Shown here piece after piece: positions 19,367-28,465 of a stretch of 64,000 nt of DNA. Source of the stretch: Schauerella fraxinea (GTDB taxonomy: Bacteria; Pseudomonadota; Gammaproteobacteria; Burkholderiales; Burkholderiaceae_B); the NCBI GenBank assembly GCA_030849945.1, contig JAVDKK010000001.1, positions 248,001 to 312,000 of the forward strand, read 5' to 3'. The notes under the pieces were generated by a model. The model was not told where the DNA came from. It did no database searches and saw only the letters and a program-made list of their open reading frames with translations. Each line of letters starts with the position of its first letter. Positions within the stretch are counted from its first letter, which is position 1. A program made the translations under genes and the position numbers.

Positions 19367-19869
19367 GCGCCCATGTAATCGCGCTTGCCGATTTCCACGC
19401 CGTTGTGGCGCAGGATCGCGTACGCCGTGGTGACGTGGAAGAAGAACTGCGGCAAGCCATACTGGTGCAGGTAGACGGTACCCACCAGCTTCTTTTCCTT
19501 CGGCGTATTGGGGCGCAACACGATCTCGCGCGAATCGCTTTGCGCGAACTGCTCGGGTTGGAAGCCGCCGATGTAATCCAGCGCCTTGGCGATCAAGGCC
19601 TGCAACTCGTCGAACGTGGTTTCGGTGTCGTCCCACTTGGGCACGTCCACACCGGCCAGACGCGAGGTCACGCCTTTCGAAAAATCGGCGGCCACTTGCA
19701 CCTGGCGCACCAGCGGAAACATGTCCGGAAAGAGACGCGCCTGCAGATAAGCGTTAGGGTCGATATTCTTCTCTTCGGCGTGCGCTTCGGCCTTCTTGAG
19801 CACGTCGGAGAGTGCCGTGAGCATTTGTTTGAACACGGGCACGGAGGCGTTATACATGGGATTCGTCAT
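19360..19869 (-). CDS. DUF1993 family protein
   Basis: 169 residues from the ATG at 19869 (MTNPMYNASVPVFKQML); an in-frame GTG at 19881 would add MKIT. The sequence follows the DUF1993 pattern, a four-helix bundle related to DinB-like proteins: NPNAYLQARLFPDMFPLVRQ, then VQVAADFSKG, and a late HQYGLPQFFFHVTTAYAILR with a pair of histidines. The function is unknown. It is convergent with the hydro-lyase beta gene, with 7 bp of overlap, and appears monocistronic. Confidence 0.85.
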   Translation of the reverse strand: MTNPMYNASVPVFKQMLTALSDVLKKAEAHAEEKNIDPNAYLQARLFPDMFPLVRQVQVAADFSKGVTSRLAGVDVPKWDDTETTFDELQALIAKALDYIGGFQPEQFAQSDSREIVLRPNTPKEKKLVGTVYLHQYGLPQFFFHVTTAYAILRHNGVEIGKRDYMGAY

Positions 19870-20055
19870 GGTGATTTTCACTGTGTGTTTGAAAGCGAGG
19901 CGCGAACCGCGCCCTTGCGGCTGACAAGACTACCAGCAAAACATCTCAATCCGGCAGGCACCCCGCGGCCGACTGCCTGGACGCCAGGGGCGGTTCCAGG
20001 TCCACTTCCTCGCCTGAGTCGCTTTGCCTGAGTCGGCACGCCGGAGGCGCGCCCT

Positions 20056-21516
20056 CTACCCTGCCACGTCATCCGTCAACCGGATCACCGCACCGGCGCG
20101 CGCGCCCGTGGCGGCGTCGCCGCGCCAGCTCACCGCACCGTTGACGATCACCGTATCGATACCCACGGATCTCGACGTCGGCGCGCCCCAGGTGGCGCGA
20201 TCCATGATCGTCTCGGGATCGAAGATGGTGATGTCGGCAAAGTAGCCTGGTTTGAGCACGCCGCGCGCGGGCAACCCGAAGGTGGCGGCGGTGAGGCCGC
20301 TCATTTTGTGTACGGCGGCTTCCAGCGTAAAGAGCCCGATATCGCGGCAATAGTGTCCCAGCACGCGTGCAAATGTCCCCCACAGCCGAGGGTGCGGCGC
20401 AGTGTCGTGCGGCAGGCCGTCCGACCCGATCATCGTGGGCGGATACGCCAGAATGCGTTGCACATCCGCTTCGTCCATCAGGAAATAGATCGCACCCGCC
20501 GGTTGCAGCGCATCCACGGTGTCTTCGGGCGAGAGGCCCATGCGCGCTGCGATGTCGTCCAGATCCAATCCAGCGTACTCGGGATGCGGCACCGAAGAGG
20601 TCACGATCACACGACTGGCGACCGGCAGCCGGTCGCGTCGCAAGATCGTCGAACCTGCGGTGTAGGGATAGCAGTCCAGCCCCACCGGCTGGCGCGTCAT
20701 GGCCTGCGCGATGTGGGCCAGCGTTTCGGTCGAACGGCCATGATTGCGCGGCCCGATCAATTTGTGATGCGAGATCACGGTGGGCGCACTGCCCGCCGCG
20801 CCCACGGCAAAGGCTTCGTCGAGCGCGTCGAAAATCTTGTCGCCCTCGTCGCGAATATGCGTGGCGTACACGCTATCGAATTGGCGCAGCACGCTCGCCA
20901 CGCCGGTCAACTCGGCGGTGCTTGCAGGCATCGCCGTGGGATAGGCTGCACCGGTCGAGAGCCCGATGGCGCCACTCGTCATCGCTTCGTGCAAGAGCGC
21001 CTGCATGGCCGCGATTTCGGCGTCGGTGGCCGTGCGGTCCAGGCTCGCCATCGCGGCCACGCGCAGTGTGGTGTGGCCCACCAGGCAGGCGGCGTTGACG
21101 GCTGCCGGCTGCGCTTCCAACGCGGCGAGATAGGTCGCGAAGTCGCCGAAGTGGAATGCTGCCGGATCCTGGCCCAGGAGGTTGAGCGGCGGCGGCACCG
21201 TGGCATCGGCAGGGGCGCGCCACGGCGCGAGACTGATGCCGCAGTTGCCGGTGACCACCGTGGTCACCCCTTGGCTCAATTTGGCCGGCATCTCCGGCGA
21301 CAGCATCAGATAGCGATCGTCATGTGTGTGCGCGTCGATGAAGCCCGGCGCCACCACGCGGGCGGTGGCATCGATCTCGATCGCCCCCACCGCGCCGGAG
21401 AGGTCACCGATAGCTGCCACGCGGCGTCCCACAATGCCCACGTCGGCGTGGCGCCGGGGCGCACCGGTGCCATCCACGAGCAGGCCATGCCTGACGACGA
21501 TATCGAATGCAGTCAT
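20056..21516 (-). CDS. N-acyl-D-amino-acid deacylase (D-aminoacylase)
   Basis: 486 residues, amidohydrolase superfamily with a TIM-barrel metal site. His63 and His65 in GFIDAHTHDD, the metal-ligand Cys92 in GNCG, later histidines in YATHIRDEGD and VISHHKLIG, and the catalytic Asp in MIGSDGLPHD are all present. The Cys ligand is typical of D-aminoacylases. It releases free D-amino acids from N-acyl derivatives. AGGAA lies well placed before the ATG at 21516. It is the last gene of the four-gene operon beginning at 24639 and follows the Bug protein by 13 bp. Confidence 0.85.
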   Translation of the reverse strand: MTAFDIVVRHGLLVDGTGAPRRHADVGIVGRRVAAIGDLSGAVGAIEIDATARVVAPGFIDAHTHDDRYLMLSPEMPAKLSQGVTTVVTGNCGISLAPWRAPADATVPPPLNLLGQDPAAFHFGDFATYLAALEAQPAAVNAACLVGHTTLRVAAMASLDRTATDAEIAAMQALLHEAMTSGAIGLSTGAAYPTAMPASTAELTGVASVLRQFDSVYATHIRDEGDKIFDALDEAFAVGAAGSAPTVISHHKLIGPRNHGRSTETLAHIAQAMTRQPVGLDCYPYTAGSTILRRDRLPVASRVIVTSSVPHPEYAGLDLDDIAARMGLSPEDTVDALQPAGAIYFLMDEADVQRILAYPPTMIGSDGLPHDTAPHPRLWGTFARVLGHYCRDIGLFTLEAAVHKMSGLTAATFGLPARGVLKPGYFADITIFDPETIMDRATWGAPTSRSVGIDTVIVNGAVSWRGDAATGARAGAVIRLTDDVAG

Positions 21517-21529
21517 CTATTTCCTCTCA

Positions 21530-22510
21530 TTAATCGACAACGGCGCCGGAGCTTTTGACGGCCTCGGCCCAGATCGGACGTTCACGCACTGCCCGCTTGA
21601 ACAAGGCATCGGTGGGCGCCGGCGTGACGGAAATCGCCAGGCTCTTCAGGCGCGCCTGGATCTCGGGAGTTTCGAGCGCCTTGTTCACCGACTGGTTCAA
21701 CCGATCGGCGATTTTCTTATCGACGGCCGCGGGGGCCACGAACCCGGTCCACGCCACCGCTTGATATCCCTTCAATCCTGACTCAGCCATCGTGGGCAAG
21801 TCGGGCAACGTGAAATCGCGCACGGTGCCCGTCACGGCCAAGGGCTTCACCGACGGGTTGCTCAGGTAAGGCAGGATCGACGCGACGTTTTCAAACACCA
21901 GATCGACCTCGCCGCGCAACAAGGCCAGATCCGCTTCCAGCCCGCCCTTGTAGGGCACGTGCATGATCGATACGCCTGCCATGGCTTTGAACATCTCGGC
22001 GCTCAAGTGGCCGGTCGTGCCGTTGCCACCCGAACCCACCGTAAGCTTGCCGGGATTGGCTTTGGCATACGCAATCAATTCGGCCACGGAATTCACGCCG
22101 AGCGCCGTGCGCACCGCCAACACGTTCTGTACCGAACCCGTTTCTGCCACCGGCTGCAATTGCGTGTCGGCGTCGTACGGCAGCTTCTTGTAGAGCGATT
22201 GATTGATGGCCAGCGTGGCCGCATTGGCAAAGCCGATCGTGTAGCCATCCGGCGGCGCATTGATCACCGCCTGCGTGCCGATGATGCCCGAGGCGCCTAC
22301 GCGATTCATGACCACCACCGACTGCCCCAGATCGCGCGACATCGAATCGGCCAGCATGCGGGTAAGGATATCCGGGGTGGTGCCCGCATTGAACGGCACG
22401 ATGATGGTGACGGCACGTTCGGGATAGGCGGCAACGGCCGTGCCGCCGATAAGCATGGCGGCCAGGGGCGCTGCGAGCCACCGCAGCATGCGGGAGGTCG
22501 AGTGGGACAT
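21530..22510 (-). CDS. Bug/TctC-family solute-binding protein
   Basis: 326 residues with an N-terminal signal peptide (MSHSTSRMLRWLAAPLAAML...AVAAY, cut at about 28). Family motifs are RAVTIIVPFNAGTTPDILTR, MNRVGASGIIG and VPYKGGLEADLALL. It captures a solute in the periplasm. It lies between a PLP-dependent dehydratase and D-aminoacylase in one operon, so N-acyl or N-carbamoyl amino acids are plausible ligands; Bug proteins for amino-acid-like ligands are known. No membrane partner gene is nearby. Confidence 0.9.
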   Translation of the reverse strand: MSHSTSRMLRWLAAPLAAMLIGGTAVAAYPERAVTIIVPFNAGTTPDILTRMLADSMSRDLGQSVVVMNRVGASGIIGTQAVINAPPDGYTIGFANAATLAINQSLYKKLPYDADTQLQPVAETGSVQNVLAVRTALGVNSVAELIAYAKANPGKLTVGSGGNGTTGHLSAEMFKAMAGVSIMHVPYKGGLEADLALLRGEVDLVFENVASILPYLSNPSVKPLAVTGTVRDFTLPDLPTMAESGLKGYQAVAWTGFVAPAAVDKKIADRLNQSVNKALETPEIQARLKSLAISVTPAPTDALFKRAVRERPIWAEAVKSSGAVVD

Positions 22511-22566
22511 GATTTTTTCACCTTGGAAGATTATGGGTAAAGCAAAAACAGAACGACCGCGTCACT

Positions 22567-23634
22567 TCAAACGGTGACGTCGAGCATCCTGGCGAGTAAA
22601 GCGGTATCGATATTGCCGCCCGAAAGCACGACGATGGCTGGGCGGCCGTTGAGCGTTAGTTTGCCGGCCAGCAATGCCGCCAGCGCCACGGCCCCACCGG
22701 GCTCCACCACCATACGCAGCTCTTCGAGCGCGAAGCGGATGGCGTGGGCGACCTCATCGTCAGTAACAGCCACAGCGGCGTGCAGAAAACGGCTATTGAT
22801 GGCGTAGGGCAACTCGGCCGGCGTGGCGGCTTGCAGCGCGTCGCACAGCGACACCGCATCGGGCGCATTGTGCTCACGACGCCCGCTGGCCAGCGACCTC
22901 ACGGTATCGTCGAAGCCCGCAGGTTCCACGGCCATCATGCGGGCCTGCGGCGCCAGCGACTCGATCACGAGACCGCAGCCGGCAGATAACCCACCGCCAC
23001 CGCACGGTGCGGCAAAGAGGCCCAGCTCGCCCGCCACGCCATCGGGCAGCGCGCGCAATGCTTCCAGCGCCACGGTGCCTTGCGCCGCGAGCACATCGGG
23101 ATGGTCGCCTGGCGGCACAAGCACACCGCCGGTCTCAGCAAGCAGCGCCATGCCGATCGTTTCGCGGCTTTCGCGGGTGCGGTCGTAATGCACCACCCGC
23201 GCGCCCTGCTTGAGCGCTTTGGCGATCTTGTTCTTCGGCGCATCCACCGGCATCACGATGGTGGCGGCGACGCCCAACTGCTGCGCCGCCCAGGCAATGG
23301 CTTGGCCGTGATTGCCCGTCGAGTAGGCGACCACGCCGCGCTTGCGTTGTTCGGGCGACAGCGCGAGCAACGCATTGAAGGCGCCGCGGGCCTTGAACGA
23401 TCCGGTGATCTGCAGGCACTCGGCCTTGAGATACACCGGTGCGCCTACCAGCGCATCGAGCACCGGACTGCGCAGCAACGGCGTATGACGCACATGCGGG
23501 GCGATGGCCAGGGCAGCGCGTTCAACATCGGCGAAAACGGGCACGCGCATCGGGCCCAGCATTTCGTGTTCGATCGAGAGCGGCGGCGCACGCCTTGGCA
23601 AGGCAGCGGGCGGCGTTTGAAAAACGTGTGACAT
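22567..23634 (-). CDS. Threonine/serine dehydratase family PLP enzyme
   Basis: 355 residues, fold type II PLP enzyme. Lys81 in TGSFKARGA forms the Schiff base, CGGGGLSAG binds the phosphate and VLSGGNID lies near the C-terminus. There is no ACT regulatory domain, so it is a catabolic type. The candidates are threonine or serine deaminase, serine racemase, or hydroxyaspartate ammonia-lyase. The operon around it deals with N-substituted D-amino acids, so it may deaminate or racemise the freed amino acid. AAGGG precedes the ATG at 23634. A later in-frame ATG could be the start, since the first 25 residues are low complexity. Confidence 0.82.
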   Translation of the reverse strand: MSHVFQTPPAALPRRAPPLSIEHEMLGPMRVPVFADVERAALAIAPHVRHTPLLRSPVLDALVGAPVYLKAECLQITGSFKARGAFNALLALSPEQRKRGVVAYSTGNHGQAIAWAAQQLGVAATIVMPVDAPKNKIAKALKQGARVVHYDRTRESRETIGMALLAETGGVLVPPGDHPDVLAAQGTVALEALRALPDGVAGELGLFAAPCGGGGLSAGCGLVIESLAPQARMMAVEPAGFDDTVRSLASGRREHNAPDAVSLCDALQAATPAELPYAINSRFLHAAVAVTDDEVAHAIRFALEELRMVVEPGGAVALAALLAGKLTLNGRPAIVVLSGGNIDTALLARMLDVTV

Positions 23635-23646
23635 GGGAATGTGCCC

Positions 23647-24639
23647 TTATGCTGCGGGCGGCGTCCACACGGGCGGCGCCACGCTGCCCGTTTGCTCGGT
23701 GATGCGGCGGTAGGCTTCGACGCGGCGGTGCGCCTCGAAATTGAAGATGGTCGATCGTCCGAGCTGGCACATATCCAGATCGCAATCGGCAACGATCAGC
23801 TCATCGCTCCAGCTCGTGGCCTGCGCCATGATCTCGCCCTGCGGATTGACGATGACCGAATGGCCGAACAGCTCATGACCGTCTTCGGTACCGGCTTTGG
23901 CCACCGCCACAGCGAAGCAGCTGTTTTGATAGCAACCCGCCTGAATCGATAACTGCGAGTGAATCACGCGCAGGTGATGCGCTTCGAAGCCGCGGTTTTC
24001 CATGTTCAGGCTGGGCGTGTTGTAGCCGAGCATGACGAGCTCCACTTGCTGCAGACCCAGCACCCGCCAGGCTTCGGGCCAGCGCCGATCGTTGCAGATG
24101 AGCATGCCCATGTTGACGCCATCCAGATCGCCAGCCGGTGCGCGCACCACCGGGAAGCCCAGATTGCCCACTTCGAAGTAGCGTTTCTCCAGATGCTGAA
24201 CCGTACGCGTGGGCGCGTATTCGACGTGCCCCGGCAAGTGCACCTTGCGGTACTTGAGGATGATGTCGCCCGACGGCGCGATCACTACCGAGGTGTTGAA
24301 GTGACGCCGCCGCACAACGCCGGTGTCGTCGGCCTCATTGGCGATCTCGCCGTAGCCCAGTTGAATCGTGATGCCGTATTTGCGGATCGCATCGAACAAG
24401 GGTTGGGTGGCAGGCGACGGCAACGTTTCCTCAAACCAGCGATCGGCCTCGGCGCGATCTTCGTGGTACCAGCGCGGGAAAAAAGTCGTCAGCGCGAGTT
24501 CGGGAAACACCACCACTTGTGCACCGCGCCGATGCGCGTGCTCGAGCAAGCGCACCATGCGGCCCACAGCCACATCGCGGCCTTCGGCTTTTTGAATGGG
24601 CCCGAGCTGAGCCGCGGCAACGGTGATGTTTCTCGACAT
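23647..24639 (-). CDS. N-carbamoyl-D-amino-acid hydrolase (second copy)
   Basis: 330 residues from the ATG at 24639 (MSRNITVAAAQLGPIQ). It is the same family as the gene at 1624-2586 and carries the same diagnostic motifs: Glu in FPELALTTFFPRW, Lys in KYRKVHLPGH and Cys in LICNDRRWPEAWR. It is closer than the first copy to the well-studied Agrobacterium enzyme in HLEKRYFEVGNLGFPV and GYNTPS. It is the first gene of a minus-strand operon with a dehydratase, a Bug protein and D-aminoacylase. In that setting it would release D-amino acids from N-carbamoyl forms such as hydantoin or pyrimidine breakdown products. Confidence 0.87.
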   Translation of the reverse strand: MSRNITVAAAQLGPIQKAEGRDVAVGRMVRLLEHAHRRGAQVVVFPELALTTFFPRWYHEDRAEADRWFEETLPSPATQPLFDAIRKYGITIQLGYGEIANEADDTGVVRRRHFNTSVVIAPSGDIILKYRKVHLPGHVEYAPTRTVQHLEKRYFEVGNLGFPVVRAPAGDLDGVNMGMLICNDRRWPEAWRVLGLQQVELVMLGYNTPSLNMENRGFEAHHLRVIHSQLSIQAGCYQNSCFAVAVAKAGTEDGHELFGHSVIVNPQGEIMAQATSWSDELIVADCDLDMCQLGRSTIFNFEAHRRVEAYRRITEQTGSVAPPVWTPPAA

Positions 24640-24846
24640 GATCGACAGCCTGCAAGAGAGGAGACAAGTCTGGATCATGCCGCGCGCATCGGCGCGCGTA
24701 AATCGCGTCCGCTGCGCGGTGACGATGCACCGCAACAATCGGGACGAACGCGCTAATACGTTGTTTTATATTGGTTTTACAGGAGTTGTGACTCGGACAT
24801 GTGGCCCTTGTCGATAACACGATGTGGGGGATACCCCTCAAACAGT

Positions 24847-24884
24847 GATCGTTGCGACCGCCGCAATTTCGACGATCCGCAACG
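24847..24884. repeat. Nested inverted repeats upstream of the D-amino-acid operon
   Basis: GATCG-TTGCG-ACCGC-CGCAA-TTTCGA-CGATC at 24847-24877 forms a hairpin with an internal bulge. A competing pair, CGTTGCG at 24850-24856 and CGCAACG at 24878-24884, overlaps it. It lies in the 255-bp gap between the LysR stop and the operon start. It may be a terminator for LysR, an operator, or both. No gene is seen in the rest of the gap. Confidence 0.35.
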
Positions 24885-24894
24885 CACTTCCGGG

Positions 24895-25830
24895 TTAACC
24901 CCGACCTGGAACACGCGGGATCATGGCGTTCAACGGCGAATCGTCGTTCTGAAGCACATGACGCAACGTTGCCATGAAGCCTTTGGCGAGATTGGACAAC
25001 GGCTGCGTGCGCGCATGCACCACGTAGATCTTGTGCGTGGGTGCAGGATCGATGCGTTTGAGCACGATGTCATCCAGCGGACCGGGCGGCAGCCCATACG
25101 GATCGATCAGCGCCACGCCTACCCCCTGGCGCACCAATGCCACCGCTTCAGGGGTGGAGGTGGCTTCGATGTCGGGAATGCGCGGACCGGCGCTCAGCTT
25201 CAGAAAATCGTTGGTCAATTGTCCATAGGGCGAATTTGGATTGAAGCCGATGAAGGTGTGCCCCACCAGATCGCCGGGCGCAATCACGGCATGCTGCGCC
25301 AAGGCGTGACCCAACGGCAGCGCGCATACGACTTCGCTCTGCCCGATCTCCTTGGCGGCGAGGCTGCCGCCCTGCGTGGGCTCGGTAGAAAGAATGCCCA
25401 GATCGGCATGACCCAACAGCACCTGCGCCACGATCAGATCGTAGGAGAGTGACCGGTACTTGATCTGTACATCGGGGTGCCGCGCGCGAAAGCGGCCGAT
25501 CGTGCGCGGCACGAGCCATTCGCTATAGGTTGGGCTGGAGACGATGCTCAACTGGCCGACCATGCCTTCGGTCATGCGCTGCGCGAGAATGTTGAAGCGC
25601 TTCACACCCTCCTGGATCTCGATCGCTTCGGCAAAGAGCAATCGCGCTTCGGGCGTGGGTTGCAAGCGCCCTTTCACGCGTTCGAACAACAGAAACTTCA
25701 AGCGATTCTCGGCGCTGGCCAGCACCCGGCTGATGGCCGGTTGCGACACGCACAGCACCCGCCCCGCTTCGCTCAACGAGCCGGTGGTCATGATGGCGTG
25801 AAAGACTTCGATCTGGCGCAGGTTCAGCAT
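24895..25830 (-). CDS. LysR-family transcriptional regulator
   Basis: 311 residues. The helix-turn-helix (about 3-62, MLNLRQIEVFHAIMTTGSLS and SQPAISRVLASAE) is followed by a ligand-binding domain. Overall it resembles regulators of amino-acid-derivative use (OccR/NocR-like in the DNA-binding part). It lies directly upstream of, and on the same strand as, the four-gene operon 24639-20056, so it probably controls it. It may instead also affect the following TonB receptor region, but that has its own sigma factor. Confidence 0.88.
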   Translation of the reverse strand: MLNLRQIEVFHAIMTTGSLSEAGRVLCVSQPAISRVLASAENRLKFLLFERVKGRLQPTPEARLLFAEAIEIQEGVKRFNILAQRMTEGMVGQLSIVSSPTYSEWLVPRTIGRFRARHPDVQIKYRSLSYDLIVAQVLLGHADLGILSTEPTQGGSLAAKEIGQSEVVCALPLGHALAQHAVIAPGDLVGHTFIGFNPNSPYGQLTNDFLKLSAGPRIPDIEATSTPEAVALVRQGVGVALIDPYGLPPGPLDDIVLKRIDPAPTHKIYVVHARTQPLSNLAKGFMATLRHVLQNDDSPLNAMIPRVPGRG

Positions 25831-25903
25831 GGGGTGGCGGCGGCCGGTTCAATCGCATGGCCCGCCGCACGCAGTCAAGGGGCTTGGTGCTCATTATCTG
25901 CGA

Positions 25904-28375
25904 TCACCACGTTCCGCGCATCGTCAGCATGATGCTGCGCGGCTCACCGTAGACGCTGCGTCCCCCAACGGGCAATGCGGCGATGCCGGCGTAATACGAC
26001 TTATCGAAGATATTGCGCAGGTTCAACTGCAGGTCGATGTTTTTGGTGGCCTGGTAACCCACCATGGCATCGGCCAACGCATAGCCATTCTGTTGAACCC
26101 GGAATGGACGGCCCTGCGACATTCCTTGTTGATAGATCTCGCTTTGCCACGACGCGCGGGCGCCAACGCGCCATCGCTCCAATGCGCCGCCGAAGCGGTA
26201 CAGCGTGCTCAGTTTGAGCATGTGGCGCGGCAAGCTGGTGTCGAAGCGCTCACCCACGTTATCCGGATTGGCGTCGCGCTTATAGGTGGCTTGGGTGTAG
26301 GTGTAGCCTGCGCCCACCTGCCAATTGGAGGTCAGGGCACCATTGACTTCCATATCCACCCCCTGGCTGCGTACCTTCCCGGAGGCCTCGTAGCAGTAGT
26401 TCGCGGGAAACGTCGGGCAACTGTTCTGATCCGCGAGTTCACGGGCACGATTCTGCTGATCGATCTGGAACAACGCCAGACTGGTGTTCAGATCGCCACC
26501 GAAATACTCGCCCTTGACGCCGATTTCGTAGTTCTTGCCCTTGATCGGCACGAGCACATTGCCCGCGGTGTCGCGCGAGTTCTGCGGCTCGAAGATATCG
26601 GTGTAGCTCACGTATACCGAATGATGGTCATCCAGGTCGTAGATCAAGCCGGCATAACGCGTCAGATTGGCATTGACCTTGTAGGACGTGTCGTCGCCAG
26701 TCAAAAAGGCCTGATGCATGTCGAACCAGTCGTAGCGGGCGCCCACGATCAGCTTCAATGGGTCGGCCAGATTGAGCCGAGTCGTCAGATAAGTGCTTTG
26801 TTGCTCGGTCTCGGTGAGCGCGCCATAGCTGTAACTGACCGAGGGCTTCGGATAACGGTGCGGGTCCCAATTGAAGATGTCGACATTGGTTCGGTTTGGG
26901 GCATACCCGCCCTTATTGTCGGACAGCGATTTGCGAATGCTGCCACCCAGCACCAGTTCGTGACTGCGGCCGAAGGCGCTGAAAGGGCCGCTGGCGAAAA
27001 TATCGTAGCTGTCCTGGGTATAGGTCGAATCCTGCAGGCCGGTGCGTTGAATCCAGGCCCCATTTGTGCCGGTGATGAATGAAGCAAGATCGGCTTGCTG
27101 CGTCCAGTTTTTGGTCGCCGCCAGCCGCACCTTCCAGCCCCCGCCCAACCGATGATCGATCTCGCCGAAAAGGCTTGTCGTGTCCTTGTCCCAATACTCC
27201 CAGTCATTGCCCAGAAACGTGGACCGCTTGAAATGCAGATCGCTGCCGTCGCCCGATACCGGCAGCGACCCCCAACTCGTATTGTTGTTGGCATTCTGGT
27301 AGTAGCCCCCCACGGTGACCATGGTGCGGTCAGACACATCCGCTTCGAGAATGCCGTAGAGCAGACTATTCTCGCGCGACTCCACTGAACGGAAGCTATT
27401 GGTGTCCTGATAGGTCACCACGCCGCGTCCGCGCAGCGTCCCTGCGGGATTCAGCGGTCCGGCGGCGTCGAGTTCGGCGCTGTAATTCTCCCAGCTGCCT
27501 GCACTTGCGGTGATACCCAGGCGAGGCGTCTGTGTTGGACGTTTGCGCACCAGATTCAGGCTGGCCGAAGGCGTTCCCGCGCCTTGCATCAACCCGGTTG
27601 CGCCGCGGACCACTTCCACGCGATCGTACATGGCGAGGTTGGGCGACGCGACGAAATCGCCGTCATAGCTTGTCGGCAGCCCATCGAACATCAAACTCTT
27701 GACCTGGAAGCCGCGCGAATAGATCAAGGGCCGCTCAGGCCCCACACGACGCAACGTCAGGCCGGGCGTATCGTTGACGACGTCATCGAGATTGACCATA
27801 GCCTCATCGTCCATCCGCTGACGCGTGATCACCGTGACCGATTGTGGCGTCTCGCGTAACGACAGTGGCAGCTTGGTGGCCGCTTGAGTCGACGCAACCG
27901 TATAAGAACCGGTGCCTTCGCTTGCCGCGCTGTCCGTTGCGCCGGTGACCGTCACCGGCGCCAGGGTGGACACCGATCCCTCGGCAGGAACGGGCGCGAG
28001 CACATAACCGCCCTCGCCTCGTCCCACGGCACGCAAGCCCGTGCCGGCCAACAAGCGCGCCAGCCCCTCCTGCGTGCCATAGGCGCCAGTCAATCCCGAT
28101 GTGCTCTTGTTCGCTGTGAGGACCGGATCCGCGGCCACCATCAAGCCGGCCTGCGCCCCGAACACACCCAACGCGCGGCTCAGCCCGCCAGGCGGTACGT
28201 CGAAGCTTCGTACCGCTTGCGCATAGGCCGTCGCCGGCATCGTCAGCGCCATGCCCGAAGCAAGGACGCCCATGCCGAGCAATAAGGCAAATCGTGTGGG
28301 CTGCATACCTGGCACGCGGCGTGACGCTCGATGGAAATAATGCCGACGCGCGGCAGCCTGGAGACGGGGTGACAT
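25904..28375 (-). CDS. TonB-dependent siderophore receptor with STN signalling domain
   Basis: 823 residues from the ATG at 28375. AGGA lies 6 bp before it; the ATG at 28381 is too close to that site. Order: signal peptide (to about residue 52, ...ATAYA), STN/secretin-TonB short N-terminal domain (about 58-110) that talks to a FecR-type anti-sigma factor, TonB box region, plug (about 165-290, LRETPQSVTVITRQRMDDEA) and a 22-strand barrel ending in MRGTW. It imports a ferric siderophore across the outer membrane and signals its presence. The sigma factor and FecR protein are encoded just upstream (29979-28466). Confidence 0.92.
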   Translation of the reverse strand: MSPRLQAAARRHYFHRASRRVPGMQPTRFALLLGMGVLASGMALTMPATAYAQAVRSFDVPPGGLSRALGVFGAQAGLMVAADPVLTANKSTSGLTGAYGTQEGLARLLAGTGLRAVGRGEGGYVLAPVPAEGSVSTLAPVTVTGATDSAASEGTGSYTVASTQAATKLPLSLRETPQSVTVITRQRMDDEAMVNLDDVVNDTPGLTLRRVGPERPLIYSRGFQVKSLMFDGLPTSYDGDFVASPNLAMYDRVEVVRGATGLMQGAGTPSASLNLVRKRPTQTPRLGITASAGSWENYSAELDAAGPLNPAGTLRGRGVVTYQDTNSFRSVESRENSLLYGILEADVSDRTMVTVGGYYQNANNNTSWGSLPVSGDGSDLHFKRSTFLGNDWEYWDKDTTSLFGEIDHRLGGGWKVRLAATKNWTQQADLASFITGTNGAWIQRTGLQDSTYTQDSYDIFASGPFSAFGRSHELVLGGSIRKSLSDNKGGYAPNRTNVDIFNWDPHRYPKPSVSYSYGALTETEQQSTYLTTRLNLADPLKLIVGARYDWFDMHQAFLTGDDTSYKVNANLTRYAGLIYDLDDHHSVYVSYTDIFEPQNSRDTAGNVLVPIKGKNYEIGVKGEYFGGDLNTSLALFQIDQQNRARELADQNSCPTFPANYCYEASGKVRSQGVDMEVNGALTSNWQVGAGYTYTQATYKRDANPDNVGERFDTSLPRHMLKLSTLYRFGGALERWRVGARASWQSEIYQQGMSQGRPFRVQQNGYALADAMVGYQATKNIDLQLNLRNIFDKSYYAGIAALPVGGRSVYGEPRSIMLTMRGTW

Positions 28376-28465
28376 AGACATTCCTGACGTAGTGGAGAGC
28401 GACGGTGCAAACACACGTGCGCTTTCCATTGATGACGCTCAGGAGATGACATTCCGCCGATATCG

